This document shows positions 7,831 through 16,088 of a stretch of DNA of 64,000 nt, in pieces (the stretch's first letter is position 1; every line of letters starts with the position of its first letter). The notes beneath the pieces are model-generated. The model saw nothing but the letters and a program-made list of their open reading frames with translations, ran no database searches and had not been told where the DNA came from. The position numbers and the translations under genes are program-made. This DNA comes from Hyphomonas sp. (lineage in GTDB: Bacteria > Pseudomonadota > Alphaproteobacteria > Caulobacterales > Hyphomonadaceae), in NCBI GenBank assembly GCA_020638455.1, contig JACKIK010000002.1, forward strand, positions 620,001 through 684,000, written 5' to 3'.

Positions 7831-8650
7831 GGCTTCCCCCCTCAGGGTCGGTCTGTGCATTACGCAGGTAAAGTGGCGCAAAATGGGCGTCCTGGCGCAC
7901 GTCGACCTCGCCGTCACGGACCAGTTCCAGCGCCGCGGAAAACACGCTTGCTGTTACCGAACGATCGGGCAGTTCCGGGTCCACGTCGGTCAACGTCATC
8001 CGGATTTCGTCGAGCGACGCCCATTGTGTCAGTTGCTTCCGCAACTCACGCAGCGTGGTGCGGGCAAGTTCGAGCGGCAGCACAAGCTGCTGTTCAATCA
8101 CATGCGGGCGTTCTTTCTCGCGCCGGTCTCGCACCGCCCCAAAGGCCTGCGTCAGCTCATACAGGCTGGCGTTCCATTCCGTGTGGCGGATGACCTTCGG
8201 CTGCTCCGGATGGCCGCGCAGGAACACGACATTGTTGAGGACCGGACCGGCGTCCAGCTCTTTCACAGCATCCCGCATGGCGTCGAGCCGCTTGAGCCGG
8301 AAGGCAAGGCGCGCCGCCATTTCCTCTCCGGTCGGTTCGTCTTCCTCAATCTTTTCAGGCTTCGGCAGCAACATGCGAGACTTCATGAACGCCAACCATG
8401 ACGCCATCAGCAAATAGTCCGCAGCGAGGTCCATCCGGCGCTTCTTCGCATCCTCGATGAAGGTGAGGTACTGCTCGGCCAGCTGGAGCATGGACAGGTG
8501 CAGCAGGTCCACCTTCTGCCGCCGCGCGAGTTCCAGCAGCAGGTGCAGCGGCCCTTCGTAGCCGCCGATGTCGACCTTGAAGATGTCGTGGGCGTCTGCC
8601 TCGTCCATGTCGGACGAGAGCGTGTCCATGGTGATCGCATCAGCACTCAT
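7817..8650 (-). CDS. scpA: Segregation and condensation protein A (kleisin)
   Basis: This is a protein of 277 residues. ATG 8650 overlaps the nagZ TGA stop in an ATGA junction, which fixes the start. It is the bacterial kleisin linking SMC heads and ScpB. The N-terminal DIGGYEGPLHLLLELARRQKVDLLHLSM motif is diagnostic for ScpA, followed by ADYLLMASWLAFMKSRMLLP and a C-terminal winged-helix segment (RSVTASVFSAALELVRDGEVDVRQDAHFAPLYL). It is translationally coupled to nagZ upstream and scpB downstream. Confidence 0.95.
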   Translation of the reverse strand: MSADAITMDTLSSDMDEADAHDIFKVDIGGYEGPLHLLLELARRQKVDLLHLSMLQLAEQYLTFIEDAKKRRMDLAADYLLMASWLAFMKSRMLLPKPEKIEEDEPTGEEMAARLAFRLKRLDAMRDAVKELDAGPVLNNVVFLRGHPEQPKVIRHTEWNASLYELTQAFGAVRDRREKERPHVIEQQLVLPLELARTTLRELRKQLTQWASLDEIRMTLTDVDPELPDRSVTASVFSAALELVRDGEVDVRQDAHFAPLYLRNAQTDPEGGSHANA

Positions 8651-9684
8651 GCGGCGGCCCCCATCTGCGGAAACAGTTCGTGAAAGCGGCGCCATGCCTC
8701 CGCCGGTTCGAAAGGTTCCGTGCGGACGGCAATCGCATCGGCGACCGCAGCACGCTCCGCCGCTTTCCCGGCAAGAGCGGGAGCTGCTTCGGCCACTTCG
8801 GTCATTTCAGCGAGGATGTCTTCCGGATCTTTCAGGAAGCCGGAGCAGTGCAGCAACACATCACAGCCTGCCTCGATCGACGCGCGTGCGCGATCGGCGA
8901 GGCTGCCTCCAAGTGCCCTCATACCCAGATCATCGGTCATCAGGAGCCCATCAAACCCGATTCGGCCGCGAATGATCTCCTGAATCATGTAACGCGACAC
9001 GGTCGCCGCACGGCCAGGATCGTAGGCCTCGTAGGCAATGTGTGCCGTCATCGCCATGGGCGCATCCGCCACCCTGGCGAATGCGTCGAAGTCCTTCGAC
9101 AGCTCATTGTCGCCGGCGGTGACGCGCGGCAGCTCCAGATGGCTATCCGCCATAGACCGCCCGTGCCCGGGAATATGTTTCACGACCCCGGCCACACCAC
9201 CGGCTTTCAGGCCCTCAAGGGCGGCATGGGCCAGCGCCGCGACCTGGTCCGGCTCAGTGCCGAACGCCCGGTCGCCAATCACGTCATGCGCACCGGATAC
9301 GGGCAGGTCGACGACGGGCGCACAGTCGGCATGGATCGACAGGCCAGCAAGTTCGGCTGCGATCAGTCGATGCCCCAGCCAGCAGGCTTCAAGGCCCTGC
9401 TCCGGATCGCGCGCATACAGTTCCGCATAGTCCGCTCCACGCGGGAAGAGCGGCCATTCCGGCGCTCTCAGGCGGGCGACGCGCCCGCCTTCCTGATCGA
9501 TGAAGATCAACGTTTCACGGCCTGTCGCATCCCAGATATCCGCCACCAGACGCCGGACCTGGTCACGCGAGACACAGGACCGCCCCATGAGGATCACGCC
9601 CCATGGGTTCTGCGTGCGCAGCAGCGCCCCTTCCCCGGATGTGAGGACGGGACCGGATACGCTGAGTATGCAAGCCTTGGGCAC
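8647..9684 (-). CDS. nagZ: Beta-N-acetylhexosaminidase, glycoside hydrolase family 3
   Basis: This is a protein of about 345 residues. A GTG start at 9684 is chosen because it overlaps the SPOR gene's TAG stop by one base and leaves PKACILSVSGP at the N-terminus. NagZ releases N-acetylglucosamine from muropeptides during cytoplasmic peptidoglycan recycling. The GH3 signatures include FIDQEGGRVARLRAPEWPLFP, the catalytic loop KHIPGHGRSMADSHLELP (His/Asp dyad) and the nucleophile region GFDGLLMTDDLGMRAL. Its position between a septal SPOR protein and scpA is the usual alphaproteobacterial arrangement. Confidence 0.94.
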   Translation of the reverse strand: MPKACILSVSGPVLTSGEGALLRTQNPWGVILMGRSCVSRDQVRRLVADIWDATGRETLIFIDQEGGRVARLRAPEWPLFPRGADYAELYARDPEQGLEACWLGHRLIAAELAGLSIHADCAPVVDLPVSGAHDVIGDRAFGTEPDQVAALAHAALEGLKAGGVAGVVKHIPGHGRSMADSHLELPRVTAGDNELSKDFDAFARVADAPMAMTAHIAYEAYDPGRAATVSRYMIQEIIRGRIGFDGLLMTDDLGMRALGGSLADRARASIEAGCDVLLHCSGFLKDPEDILAEMTEVAEAAPALAGKAAERAAVADAIAVRTEPFEPAEAWRRFHELFPQMGAAA

Positions 9685-10520
9685 TATCCGGACACCACGA
9701 TGCAGTTTTCGCCTTCGGCCTTCAGCGCATCGCAAAAGGCCGATGCTTCCGATTTTTCGGTAAAGGCGCCGATGCGCAACCGGTAAAACACACCTTTGGC
9801 ACCAAGGTCAGCACGCTGGATGCGCTTGTCCGCGCCGCGATAAAGGGTGGGGTGCGCGGAGGAGGACTTGCGCCAGGCTGCTTCGGCGGCGTCTTCGCTG
9901 CGGAAGGCCGCCACCTGGACCAAATAGACCCCGTCCGGCGAGAACGCGAATTGCGGCAGCGGATCGCGTGACGGCGTGGTTGGCAGCGTCCGGGGCACCG
10001 GCATCGGGTCCAGCGAGGCAACATCCACGGCCTGGCCAGCTGAGCGCTCCGGGCGCGACAGATCAGCAAGCGCCTCGACCTGGTCGGCGACCTCGTTCGG
10101 CATGCCGTTGTCGGGGTCGGTGCCGAGATCGTCGGCCTCCTCAACTCCAGGCCTCAATTCGATCGGCGGGCCGCCCTGCAGGGAATCCCCGCTTGCCTCG
10201 GCGACATCCGTTTCCCGGTCGGACGCATCCATCTGGTCGTAGAAGCGCTTGTCGGTGTCCGGGAACTGTAGGCCTCCACGGACTTCCGGCACGCGCTTGT
10301 AAGGCTGCGCGTCCGACAGCACGCTTGGAATGCCCGCACCGGTAGACCGGACGCCCTGACGATATGTGTTCCAAACGACCGCACCGAAGACCAGCAACAC
10401 GCCAATCGCCAGCGCAAGGATGAGCGGTCCGCGCGCTGTTTCGTCATCGCGGATCTCGAAGCCGCGATAATCATCCTCGAACGGCGATGAGTCCGTATCG
10501 TGATAGCGAGAACGAGCCAT
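9684..10520 (-). CDS. SPOR domain membrane protein
   Basis: This is a protein of 278 residues. A cytoplasmic N-terminus of about 30 residues is followed by one transmembrane helix (GPLILALAIGVLLVFGAVVW, about 31-50). A long, poorly conserved acidic/proline-rich periplasmic linker leads to a C-terminal SPOR domain (about 195-278, YLVQVAAFRSEDAAEAAWRK... YRLRIGAFTEKSEASAFCDAL). SPOR domains bind denuded glycan strands at the division septum, so a division-site envelope role is inferred. Its 1-bp overlap with nagZ suggests coordinated expression. In many relatives argS lies just upstream of this gene; here there is a 128-bp gap and then dgt. Confidence 0.85.
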   Translation of the reverse strand: MARSRYHDTDSSPFEDDYRGFEIRDDETARGPLILALAIGVLLVFGAVVWNTYRQGVRSTGAGIPSVLSDAQPYKRVPEVRGGLQFPDTDKRFYDQMDASDRETDVAEASGDSLQGGPPIELRPGVEEADDLGTDPDNGMPNEVADQVEALADLSRPERSAGQAVDVASLDPMPVPRTLPTTPSRDPLPQFAFSPDGVYLVQVAAFRSEDAAEAAWRKSSSAHPTLYRGADKRIQRADLGAKGVFYRLRIGAFTEKSEASAFCDALKAEGENCIVVSG

Positions 10521-10648
10521 GAGGGATTCCTTCAGAACAGATTCCGAAGTTAATTTTTAGGGCCCGCACGTTAACGACAGTTGAAGATCAGGCGCCGCCT
10601 GCTGCCGGATTCGGCGCCAAGTCCTTGTGGAAAAGCAGGAAAACGGTG

Positions 10649-11827
10649 TCAGGCGAGACGCGTGAGGTCACACAGCCGGCGGTGTTCCTCGACGGCGTAC
10701 CCATCCGTCATGCCGGCAATGTAGTCACAGACAATCCGCGCCCGGCGCATCGGTTCGGCCTGAGTCGCATCCTCCCGCCACGGCGAGGGCAGCGTGCTCG
10801 GCTCGGCGAGGAAGCCTTCAAACAGCTCCTCCAGGATGCGCTTTGCCTTGCTGCGCATCCTGTTGACCTTGTAGTGCTTGTACATCCGCTCGAAGAGAAA
10901 CGTCCGCAGCGCCCGCTGGCGGGTTTCGAGTTCCGCGCTGAACGCCACCAGCGGTTCCCCCATTGCCCGTACCTCTGCCGCGCTTGCAGGCTTGTGCTTT
11001 GCGATCCGCCGGCGCGTCTCCGTGACAAGGTCGTCGATCCAGATCCCGATCAGGCGCCGCACAGCTTCGTAGGTGACCATCCGGTCCGACAGGAGCGGAT
11101 ATTCGACTTTCACCCCCCGGAACGCCTCACCGACGACAGGCAGTTCCATCAGCTCGTTCACCGTGAACAGGCCGGCCGCAATGCCGTCATCGATGTCGTG
11201 ATTGTTGTAGGCGATATCATCCGACAAGGCGGCAACCTGCGCCTCGGGACCGGCAAACTGGTCCAGTTCGAGGTCCTTCAAGTGCGCGAACTCTCGAAAA
11301 GCAGCCGGCAGGTCCCCGATCTGCACATCAGAGCCAATGACCGGCCCGTTATGCTTGACCAGCCCTTCCAGCATTTCCCAGGTCAGGTTCAGGCCGTCGA
11401 AATTGGGATAACGCACTTCCAGCCGCGTCACGATGCGCAGTGTCTGCGCGTTGTGATCGAAACCGTCATAGTCTTTCATGCAATCGTCGAGCTGGTCTTC
11501 GCCCGCATGGCCGAATGGCGGATGTCCGAGGTCATGCGCAAGCGCCAGGGCCTCGGCGAGGTCTTCGTCGAGCCCCAGCGTGCGGGCAATGCTGCGGGCA
11601 ATCTGGGCGACTTCCAGCGAATGCGTCAGGCGCGTGCGGAAATGATCGCCCTCATGGGCCACGAACACCTGCGTTTTCTGTTTCAGGCGCCGGAAGGCAG
11701 TGGAGTGGATGATCCGGTCCCGGTCGCGCTGGAACGGCGTGCGCGTCGCCGATGGCGGCTCGTCATAATAGCGCCCCCGGCTGTCTTCATGTCGCGTCGC
11801 GTAGGGCGCTCTCTTTTCCATTGGCAC
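10649..11827 (-). CDS. dgt: Deoxyguanosinetriphosphate triphosphohydrolase-like protein
   Basis: This is a protein of 392 residues. The GTG start at 11827 has AGGA about 7 bases upstream; ATG 11821 is the alternative. It has an HD-domain metal-dependent fold. The metal-binding residues occur in FRTRLTHSLEVAQIAR (His), ALAHDLGHPPFGHAGE (His-Asp pair) and VAALSDDIAYNNHDIDDG (Asp). Family members hydrolyse dGTP or other dNTPs to the nucleoside plus triphosphate and control nucleotide pools. The length matches the shorter type-2 Dgt subfamily. It is divergent from erpA, with only 21 bp between starts, so the promoters must overlap the opposite gene. Confidence 0.92.
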   Translation of the reverse strand: MPMEKRAPYATRHEDSRGRYYDEPPSATRTPFQRDRDRIIHSTAFRRLKQKTQVFVAHEGDHFRTRLTHSLEVAQIARSIARTLGLDEDLAEALALAHDLGHPPFGHAGEDQLDDCMKDYDGFDHNAQTLRIVTRLEVRYPNFDGLNLTWEMLEGLVKHNGPVIGSDVQIGDLPAAFREFAHLKDLELDQFAGPEAQVAALSDDIAYNNHDIDDGIAAGLFTVNELMELPVVGEAFRGVKVEYPLLSDRMVTYEAVRRLIGIWIDDLVTETRRRIAKHKPASAAEVRAMGEPLVAFSAELETRQRALRTFLFERMYKHYKVNRMRSKAKRILEELFEGFLAEPSTLPSPWREDATQAEPMRRARIVCDYIAGMTDGYAVEEHRRLCDLTRLA

Positions 11828-11848
11828 GAATGTTCCTATGTTCAGGCC

Positions 11849-12190
11849 ATGACGACCACAACCGCCCCTGATGTGACCCTGACAGCCTCGGCTGCCAAGC
11901 GGATTAACGCGATTCTGGCCAAACAGGACGGCGCAGACTTCCTGCGCGTCTCCGTCGAAGGCGGCGGCTGTTCCGGCTTTTCCTATAAATTCGATTTCGC
12001 CTCGGAGGCGAATCCGGACGATCTTCTCGTCGAACGCGACGGCGCCAGGGTGCTGATCGATGAGATGAGCCTCGAATTCCTGCGCGGCTCGGAAATCGAT
12101 TTTTCCACCGAGCTCATCGGTGCGGCGTTCAGGATCAACAATCCGAACGCGACCTCCTCCTGCGGCTGCGGAACCAGCTTCTCGGTCTGA
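11849..12190 (+). CDS. erpA: Iron-sulfur cluster insertion protein ErpA/IscA family
   Basis: This is a protein of 113 residues, an A-type Fe-S carrier. The three cluster-binding cysteines are in place: one in VEGGGCSGFSYKFDF near residue 45 and two in the C-terminal SSCGCGTSFSV. It accepts clusters from the scaffold and delivers them to apo-enzymes, in alphaproteobacteria notably to the isoprenoid and respiratory enzymes. The dgt/erpA divergent pairing is common in this class. Assignment to ErpA rather than IscA rests on the NNPNATSSCGCGTSF ending and on context; IscA is possible. Confidence 0.9.
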   Translation: MTTTTAPDVTLTASAAKRINAILAKQDGADFLRVSVEGGGCSGFSYKFDFASEANPDDLLVERDGARVLIDEMSLEFLRGSEIDFSTELIGAAFRINNPNATSSCGCGTSFSV

Positions 12191-12254
12191 CGCACGGTCA
12201 CCCGTCGCAAGCCTGTCCCGGCCGCGTTAGGGTCCTCCCCACAAGGAGGACACC

Positions 12255-13424
12255 ATGAGCAAGGCAAGTCCCTTTACCGTTTCCGTTCCCGAAGAGAAGC
12301 TCGCTGCGATCCGAACTCGCATCGAGACCTATCCCTGGTTCCCCGCTCCTGCGAACGAGCAGGGCTTTGCCTACGGCATGTCCACCCCGGTTCTGAAGCA
12401 GGTCTGCGAACACTGGCTCAGTGCTTATGACTGGCGCGCGCAGGAAGCGCTGCTGAACAAGTACCCGAACTTCAAGGGCGACGCCGGCGGCATGGAAATC
12501 CACTTCGTCCATGTCGTTGGTGAGGCGGGTGGAAAGCGCCCGCTCCTGCTCTCGCATGGCTGGCCCGGCTCATATTTCGAATTCTGGGACAGTATCGAAC
12601 CGCTCGCCTTCCCCTCGAAGCACGGCGGCAGCGCGGCGGACGCATTCGACCTCGTGATCCCCAGCCTGCCCGGCTATGCTTTCTCGCAGAAGCCCGCCTC
12701 CCCCCTCGGCCAACGCGCCACCGCCGCCATCTGGGACGACCTCATGCGGTCCGCATTAGGCTATGACTCATACCTGGCGCAGGGCGGCGACTGGGGCAGC
12801 CTTGTCACATCCTGGCTCGGCCTCAATCACGGCGCGCATGACGGCAAGGGCGGGTGCCGCGGCATCCACCTTAACATGATCGGCTTCCGCCCGACGCCGC
12901 CTACTCCGACCACGGAGGATGAAGCCAGCTGGCTCACTCACATGGCCGGCGCGATGCAGACGGAGGGCGCCTATTTCATGGAGCAGGCGACCAAGCCGCA
13001 GACACTCGCCCTGGCGTTGATGGACTCTCCGGTCGGAACGGCCGCCTGGATCCTCGAGAAGTTCCATGGCTGGTCCGACCTGAAGGATGGGGACCTGTTC
13101 AGTGTCTACACCGCCGACCAGCTGCTCACCAATGTGATGCTGTACCTCGTCAACGACGCCATCGGCACCAGCGTCTGGTATTACAACGCCCTCTTCCAGG
13201 AAGGCGGCGTCCAGTTGCCCGAGGGCGTGCGCTGCGAGACGCCGACCGGCTTTGCCAATTTCCCCGGCGAGAAAGTCTACACCGCCCCGCCACAGAGCTG
13301 GGTGAAGCGCGCCTACAATCTCACGCACTGGACGGATATACCGAAGGGGGGCCACTTCGCCGCGATGGAGCAGCCGGCCCTGTTCGTTGAGGATGTCAGG
13401 AACTGGGCCCGCGCCCTCGGCTAG
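12255..13424 (+). CDS. Epoxide hydrolase family protein (alpha/beta hydrolase with EH N-terminal domain)
   Basis: This is a protein of 389 residues preceded by AAGGAGG at a good distance. Residues 1-110 resemble the epoxide-hydrolase N-terminal domain (FTVSVPEEKLAAIRTRIETYPW...). The alpha/beta hydrolase core follows, with the oxyanion HGWPGSYFEFWDSI, IPSLPGYAFS, nucleophile elbow QGGDWGSLVTSWL (Asp nucleophile, as in microsomal-type epoxide hydrolases) and a C-terminal KGGHFAAMEQP with the general-base His. It would open an epoxide to a vicinal diol. The natural substrate is unknown; juvenile-hormone or microsomal EH-like annotations are common for this family. Its stop codon shares CTAG with the nusB stop. 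Confidence 0.85.
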   Translation: MSKASPFTVSVPEEKLAAIRTRIETYPWFPAPANEQGFAYGMSTPVLKQVCEHWLSAYDWRAQEALLNKYPNFKGDAGGMEIHFVHVVGEAGGKRPLLLSHGWPGSYFEFWDSIEPLAFPSKHGGSAADAFDLVIPSLPGYAFSQKPASPLGQRATAAIWDDLMRSALGYDSYLAQGGDWGSLVTSWLGLNHGAHDGKGGCRGIHLNMIGFRPTPPTPTTEDEASWLTHMAGAMQTEGAYFMEQATKPQTLALALMDSPVGTAAWILEKFHGWSDLKDGDLFSVYTADQLLTNVMLYLVNDAIGTSVWYYNALFQEGGVQLPEGVRCETPTGFANFPGEKVYTAPPQSWVKRAYNLTHWTDIPKGGHFAAMEQPALFVEDVRNWARALG

Positions 13425-13888
13425 GCGCGGAGGTCTGTGCCGACGTTTTCAAGCACGGCGTTGGCGAATTTCGCCTCGCCCTCGTCGAAAAAGTCGTGCG
13501 CCAGCGACACATATTCGTCGAGGATCACCGCGTGCGACAGGTGCGGGTGGATGATGAACTCAACCGCCCCGGCCCGCAGCAGTGCCCGCATCGTGGCGTC
13601 AAGGCGGGTCAGCTTCCAGCCGGACGCAAGGCGCCCGAGGATGGCCTTGTCCACGGCGACCTGATTGTCGACCACGCCGTTGACGATCGCCTTGAACAGG
13701 TCCGGATCGGCTTCCTCGACGGGCTCTTCGTCCGGGCCGATGCCCAGCCGGTCTTCCATGAAAGCGCGGATCGTTTCCTTCGCGGACTTGCCTGTCTGCT
13801 CCATGGCATAGAGTGCCTGCACGGCCGCAAGCCGTGCTCCCGCACGCCGGGCGCGTGTCACTTCGAAGGGGATCTTCTGGTCGCTCAA
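13421..13888 (-). CDS. nusB: Transcription antitermination factor NusB
   Basis: This is a protein of 155 residues. The start is TTG 13888, overlapping the ribH TGA stop as TTGA. NusB, with NusE (S10), binds boxA RNA to promote rRNA antitermination. The core helices RRAGARLAAVQALYAMEQTG (RNA-binding N-terminus), the conserved ILGRLASGWKLTRLDATMRALLRAGAVEFI and the C-terminal VILDEYVSLAHDFFDEGEAKFANAVLE match NusB. It is the last gene of the glyA-nrdR-rib-nusB operon, its usual place in alphaproteobacteria. Confidence 0.95.
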   Translation of the reverse strand: MSDQKIPFEVTRARRAGARLAAVQALYAMEQTGKSAKETIRAFMEDRLGIGPDEEPVEEADPDLFKAIVNGVVDNQVAVDKAILGRLASGWKLTRLDATMRALLRAGAVEFIIHPHLSHAVILDEYVSLAHDFFDEGEAKFANAVLENVGTDLRA

Positions 13889-14313
13889 CGAATGAGTTCC
13901 TTGCGGAACTTGATCATCGCAAGGCAGGCCTCAGCCGCATCGGCGCCCTTGTTTTTCTGCTTGCGGTCGGCCCGCACCAGCGCCTGCGCCTCGTTCTCGA
14001 CCGTCAGGATGCCGTAACCGATGGCCTGCCGGCGCTGCACGATCAGGTCCATCAGGCCGCGGGCGCTCTCGCCGCACACATAGTCATAATGCGTTGTCTC
14101 ACCCCGGATCACGCAGCCAAGGGCCACGGCGCCGTCGAACCGGCCGGAATCCGCCGCCATGGCGATCACGCCGGGGATTTCAAATGCCCCCGGCACTTCC
14201 ATGACAGTGACCTTGGCGCCGGCTTTCTCAAGCACTTCCGTGGCACCTGCCAGGAGTTCTTCCGAGATGTGCCGGTAGTAGTACGAAATTGCGATCAGGA
14301 CCCGGTCGGCCAT
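13885..14313 (-). CDS. ribH: 6,7-dimethyl-8-ribityllumazine synthase
   Basis: This is a protein of 142 residues. ATG 14313 overlaps the ribB(X) TAA by one base (TAATG), which fixes the start. The enzyme condenses 5-amino-6-ribitylaminouracil with 3,4-dihydroxy-2-butanone 4-phosphate to form lumazine, the penultimate step of riboflavin synthesis. It shows the N-terminal VLIAISYYYRHISEELLAGA strand, EVPGAFEIPGVIAM and VALGCVIRGETTHYDYVC, where a conserved His lies in the active site. It is slightly shorter than the 150-160 residue norm. Confidence 0.95.
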   Translation of the reverse strand: MADRVLIAISYYYRHISEELLAGATEVLEKAGAKVTVMEVPGAFEIPGVIAMAADSGRFDGAVALGCVIRGETTHYDYVCGESARGLMDLIVQRRQAIGYGILTVENEAQALVRADRKQKNKGADAAEACLAMIKFRKELIR

Positions 14314-15440
14314 TATTTGCTCTCCTCGTTGAGGCGGCGCCACCCCTCTATCGACATGCCATATCCGTCAAGCCCCGCAACGCGGGTCGGCTGCGTATCG
14401 GAAAGGTAGATCATCTTGCGGACGCCCAGTTCCCGCAGGATCTGCGCACCGATCCCGTACTCCCGCAGCGGTGCCGAGGCATCCTTCGGCGCGGAGGATT
14501 TGAGGCCCAGCCGCTCGGCAATCATGTTGGGGCGCATATTGTTGACGAACACGACGACGCCCGGCTCCTCCGCCTCGGCAATCATGCGCATGGCGCGCTC
14601 GACGAGGCCCTGCCGCGGTCCGCGCTCGCCGAGAATGTCAGCCAGCACGTCCGTGCGGTGCACGCGCACCAACGTCGTGGAGTCCGGCGTGATCGTGCCA
14701 TGGACGATGGCGATATGCTCCGAATTGTCGAGCACGTTGCGGAAGCAGACCGTCCGGAAGCCGTCGCCATAGGCCGACTCAAGCGGTGCTTCGACCCGGC
14801 GCTCAAGGTAGCGGTCATTGTCCCGGCGCCAGGCGATGAGGTCCGCAATCGTGCCGATCTTCAGATTGTGCAGCTGCGCAAAGGCGACGAGGTCCGGCAA
14901 CCGCGCCATGGACCCATCTTCATTCATGATCTCGCAGATCACACCGGCCGGGTAGAGCCCTGCCATGCGGGAAATGTCGACAGCGGCTTCCGTGTGGCCG
15001 GCGCGGACCAGCGTGCCACCCTCCTTCGCAACCAGCGGAAAGACGTGGCCCGGAGAGACAATGTCGCCGGCATCCTTGGTCGGGTCTATCGCAACCGCGA
15101 TTGTCTTGGCACGGTCATGCGCGGAAATGCCTGTCGTCACGCCTTCCTTCGCTTCGATGGAGACAGTGAAGGCCGTACCCATGCTTTCCCGGTTGTTCCG
15201 GGTCATCATGTCGAGGTGCAGCGTGTGGGCGCGCTCCTGCGTCATGGCAAGGCAGATCAGCCCGCGGCCATGTCGGGCCATGAAGTTCACCTGTTCCGGC
15301 GTCGCAAAGGTCGCCGGAATGATCAGGTCACCCTCATTCTCGCGGTCTTCCGCGTCGACGAGGATGAACATGCGCCCGTTGCGGGCGTCCTCGATGATCT
15401 CGTCGATCGAGGAAATCGCATCATGGAATTCGTTGGACAT
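14313..15440 (-). CDS. ribB: 3,4-dihydroxy-2-butanone 4-phosphate synthase with degenerate GTP cyclohydrolase II half (RibBX type)
   Basis: This is a protein of 375 residues. Residues 1-205 are a complete RibB domain: LVDAEDRENEGDLIIPA (acidic active-site loop), GLICLAMT, SPGHVFPLVAKEGGTLVRAGHTEAAVDIS. It converts ribulose 5-phosphate to the four-carbon riboflavin precursor. The C-terminal half (about 210-375) has the RibA fold by similarity (ending REYGIGAQILRELGVRKM). However, the zinc-binding cluster of three cysteines normally following the VHSEC strand is absent: the strand reads VRVHRTDVLADILGERGPRQG, with no Cys. GTP cyclohydrolase II activity is therefore unlikely. The same layout is known as RibBX in other proteobacteria. 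Confidence 0.9.
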   Translation of the reverse strand: MSNEFHDAISSIDEIIEDARNGRMFILVDAEDRENEGDLIIPATFATPEQVNFMARHGRGLICLAMTQERAHTLHLDMMTRNNRESMGTAFTVSIEAKEGVTTGISAHDRAKTIAVAIDPTKDAGDIVSPGHVFPLVAKEGGTLVRAGHTEAAVDISRMAGLYPAGVICEIMNEDGSMARLPDLVAFAQLHNLKIGTIADLIAWRRDNDRYLERRVEAPLESAYGDGFRTVCFRNVLDNSEHIAIVHGTITPDSTTLVRVHRTDVLADILGERGPRQGLVERAMRMIAEAEEPGVVVFVNNMRPNMIAERLGLKSSAPKDASAPLREYGIGAQILRELGVRKMIYLSDTQPTRVAGLDGYGMSIEGWRRLNEESK

Positions 15441-15443
15441 GCC

Positions 15444-16064
15444 TCAGGGCCCTTCCGGCGCATCCGCGCCAATCATTCGCGCCACGTAGCGTGCCAGCAT
15501 GTCGATCTCAAGATTGACGCGGCTACCGGGCTGCAGCTCGTCAAGTGTTGTCACCTCCCAGGTGTGCGGAATGATCGCCACCTGGAAATCGCCATTCTCG
15601 AGCGCCGCCGCGACCGTCAGCGACACGCCATTGATGGCGACGGAGCCTTTCGTTGCGAAATACTTCGCCAGCGCGGCCGGCGGGCGGATCGTGATGCGCC
15701 GGCTTTGCCCCTCGGGCGCGATGGAGACGATTTCGCCGACACCATCGACATGTCCAAACACGAAATGCCCGCCGAGCTCGTCGCCCAGCTTCAGGCTCTG
15801 CTCCAGGTTGACCCGCGCGCCTTCCTGCCAGTCGCCCAGCACCGTCTTGGCCAGCGTTTCCGGCACGGCTTCGACCGCAAACCAGGCGCCCCGCTCGCCC
15901 TGCCCCATATCGACCACGGTGAGGCACACGCCCGAGTGCATGATCGAGGCGCCCATGGCGATGTCTTCCAGCGGGAAACCGCTTTCGACCTCGAACCGGG
16001 TCAGGCCGTTGCGATGCTCCGCCTTTCGGACGGTACCGACATCGGTGACGAGACCAGTGAACAT
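15444..16064 (-). CDS. ribE: Riboflavin synthase alpha subunit
   Basis: This is a protein of 206 residues. It dismutates two molecules of 6,7-dimethyl-8-ribityllumazine into riboflavin and the pyrimidine precursor. The N-terminal MFTGLVTDVGTV is characteristic. The two lumazine-binding repeats are visible: MHSGVCLTVVDM...GGHFVFGHVDGVGEI in the first half and INGVSLTVA...ARYVARM in the second. It lies 3 bp upstream of ribB(X) in the operon. Confidence 0.95.
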   Translation of the reverse strand: MFTGLVTDVGTVRKAEHRNGLTRFEVESGFPLEDIAMGASIMHSGVCLTVVDMGQGERGAWFAVEAVPETLAKTVLGDWQEGARVNLEQSLKLGDELGGHFVFGHVDGVGEIVSIAPEGQSRRITIRPPAALAKYFATKGSVAINGVSLTVAAALENGDFQVAIIPHTWEVTTLDELQPGSRVNLEIDMLARYVARMIGADAPEGP

Positions 16065-16088
16065 GAAATGCCCTTCGAGCGACTTTTG

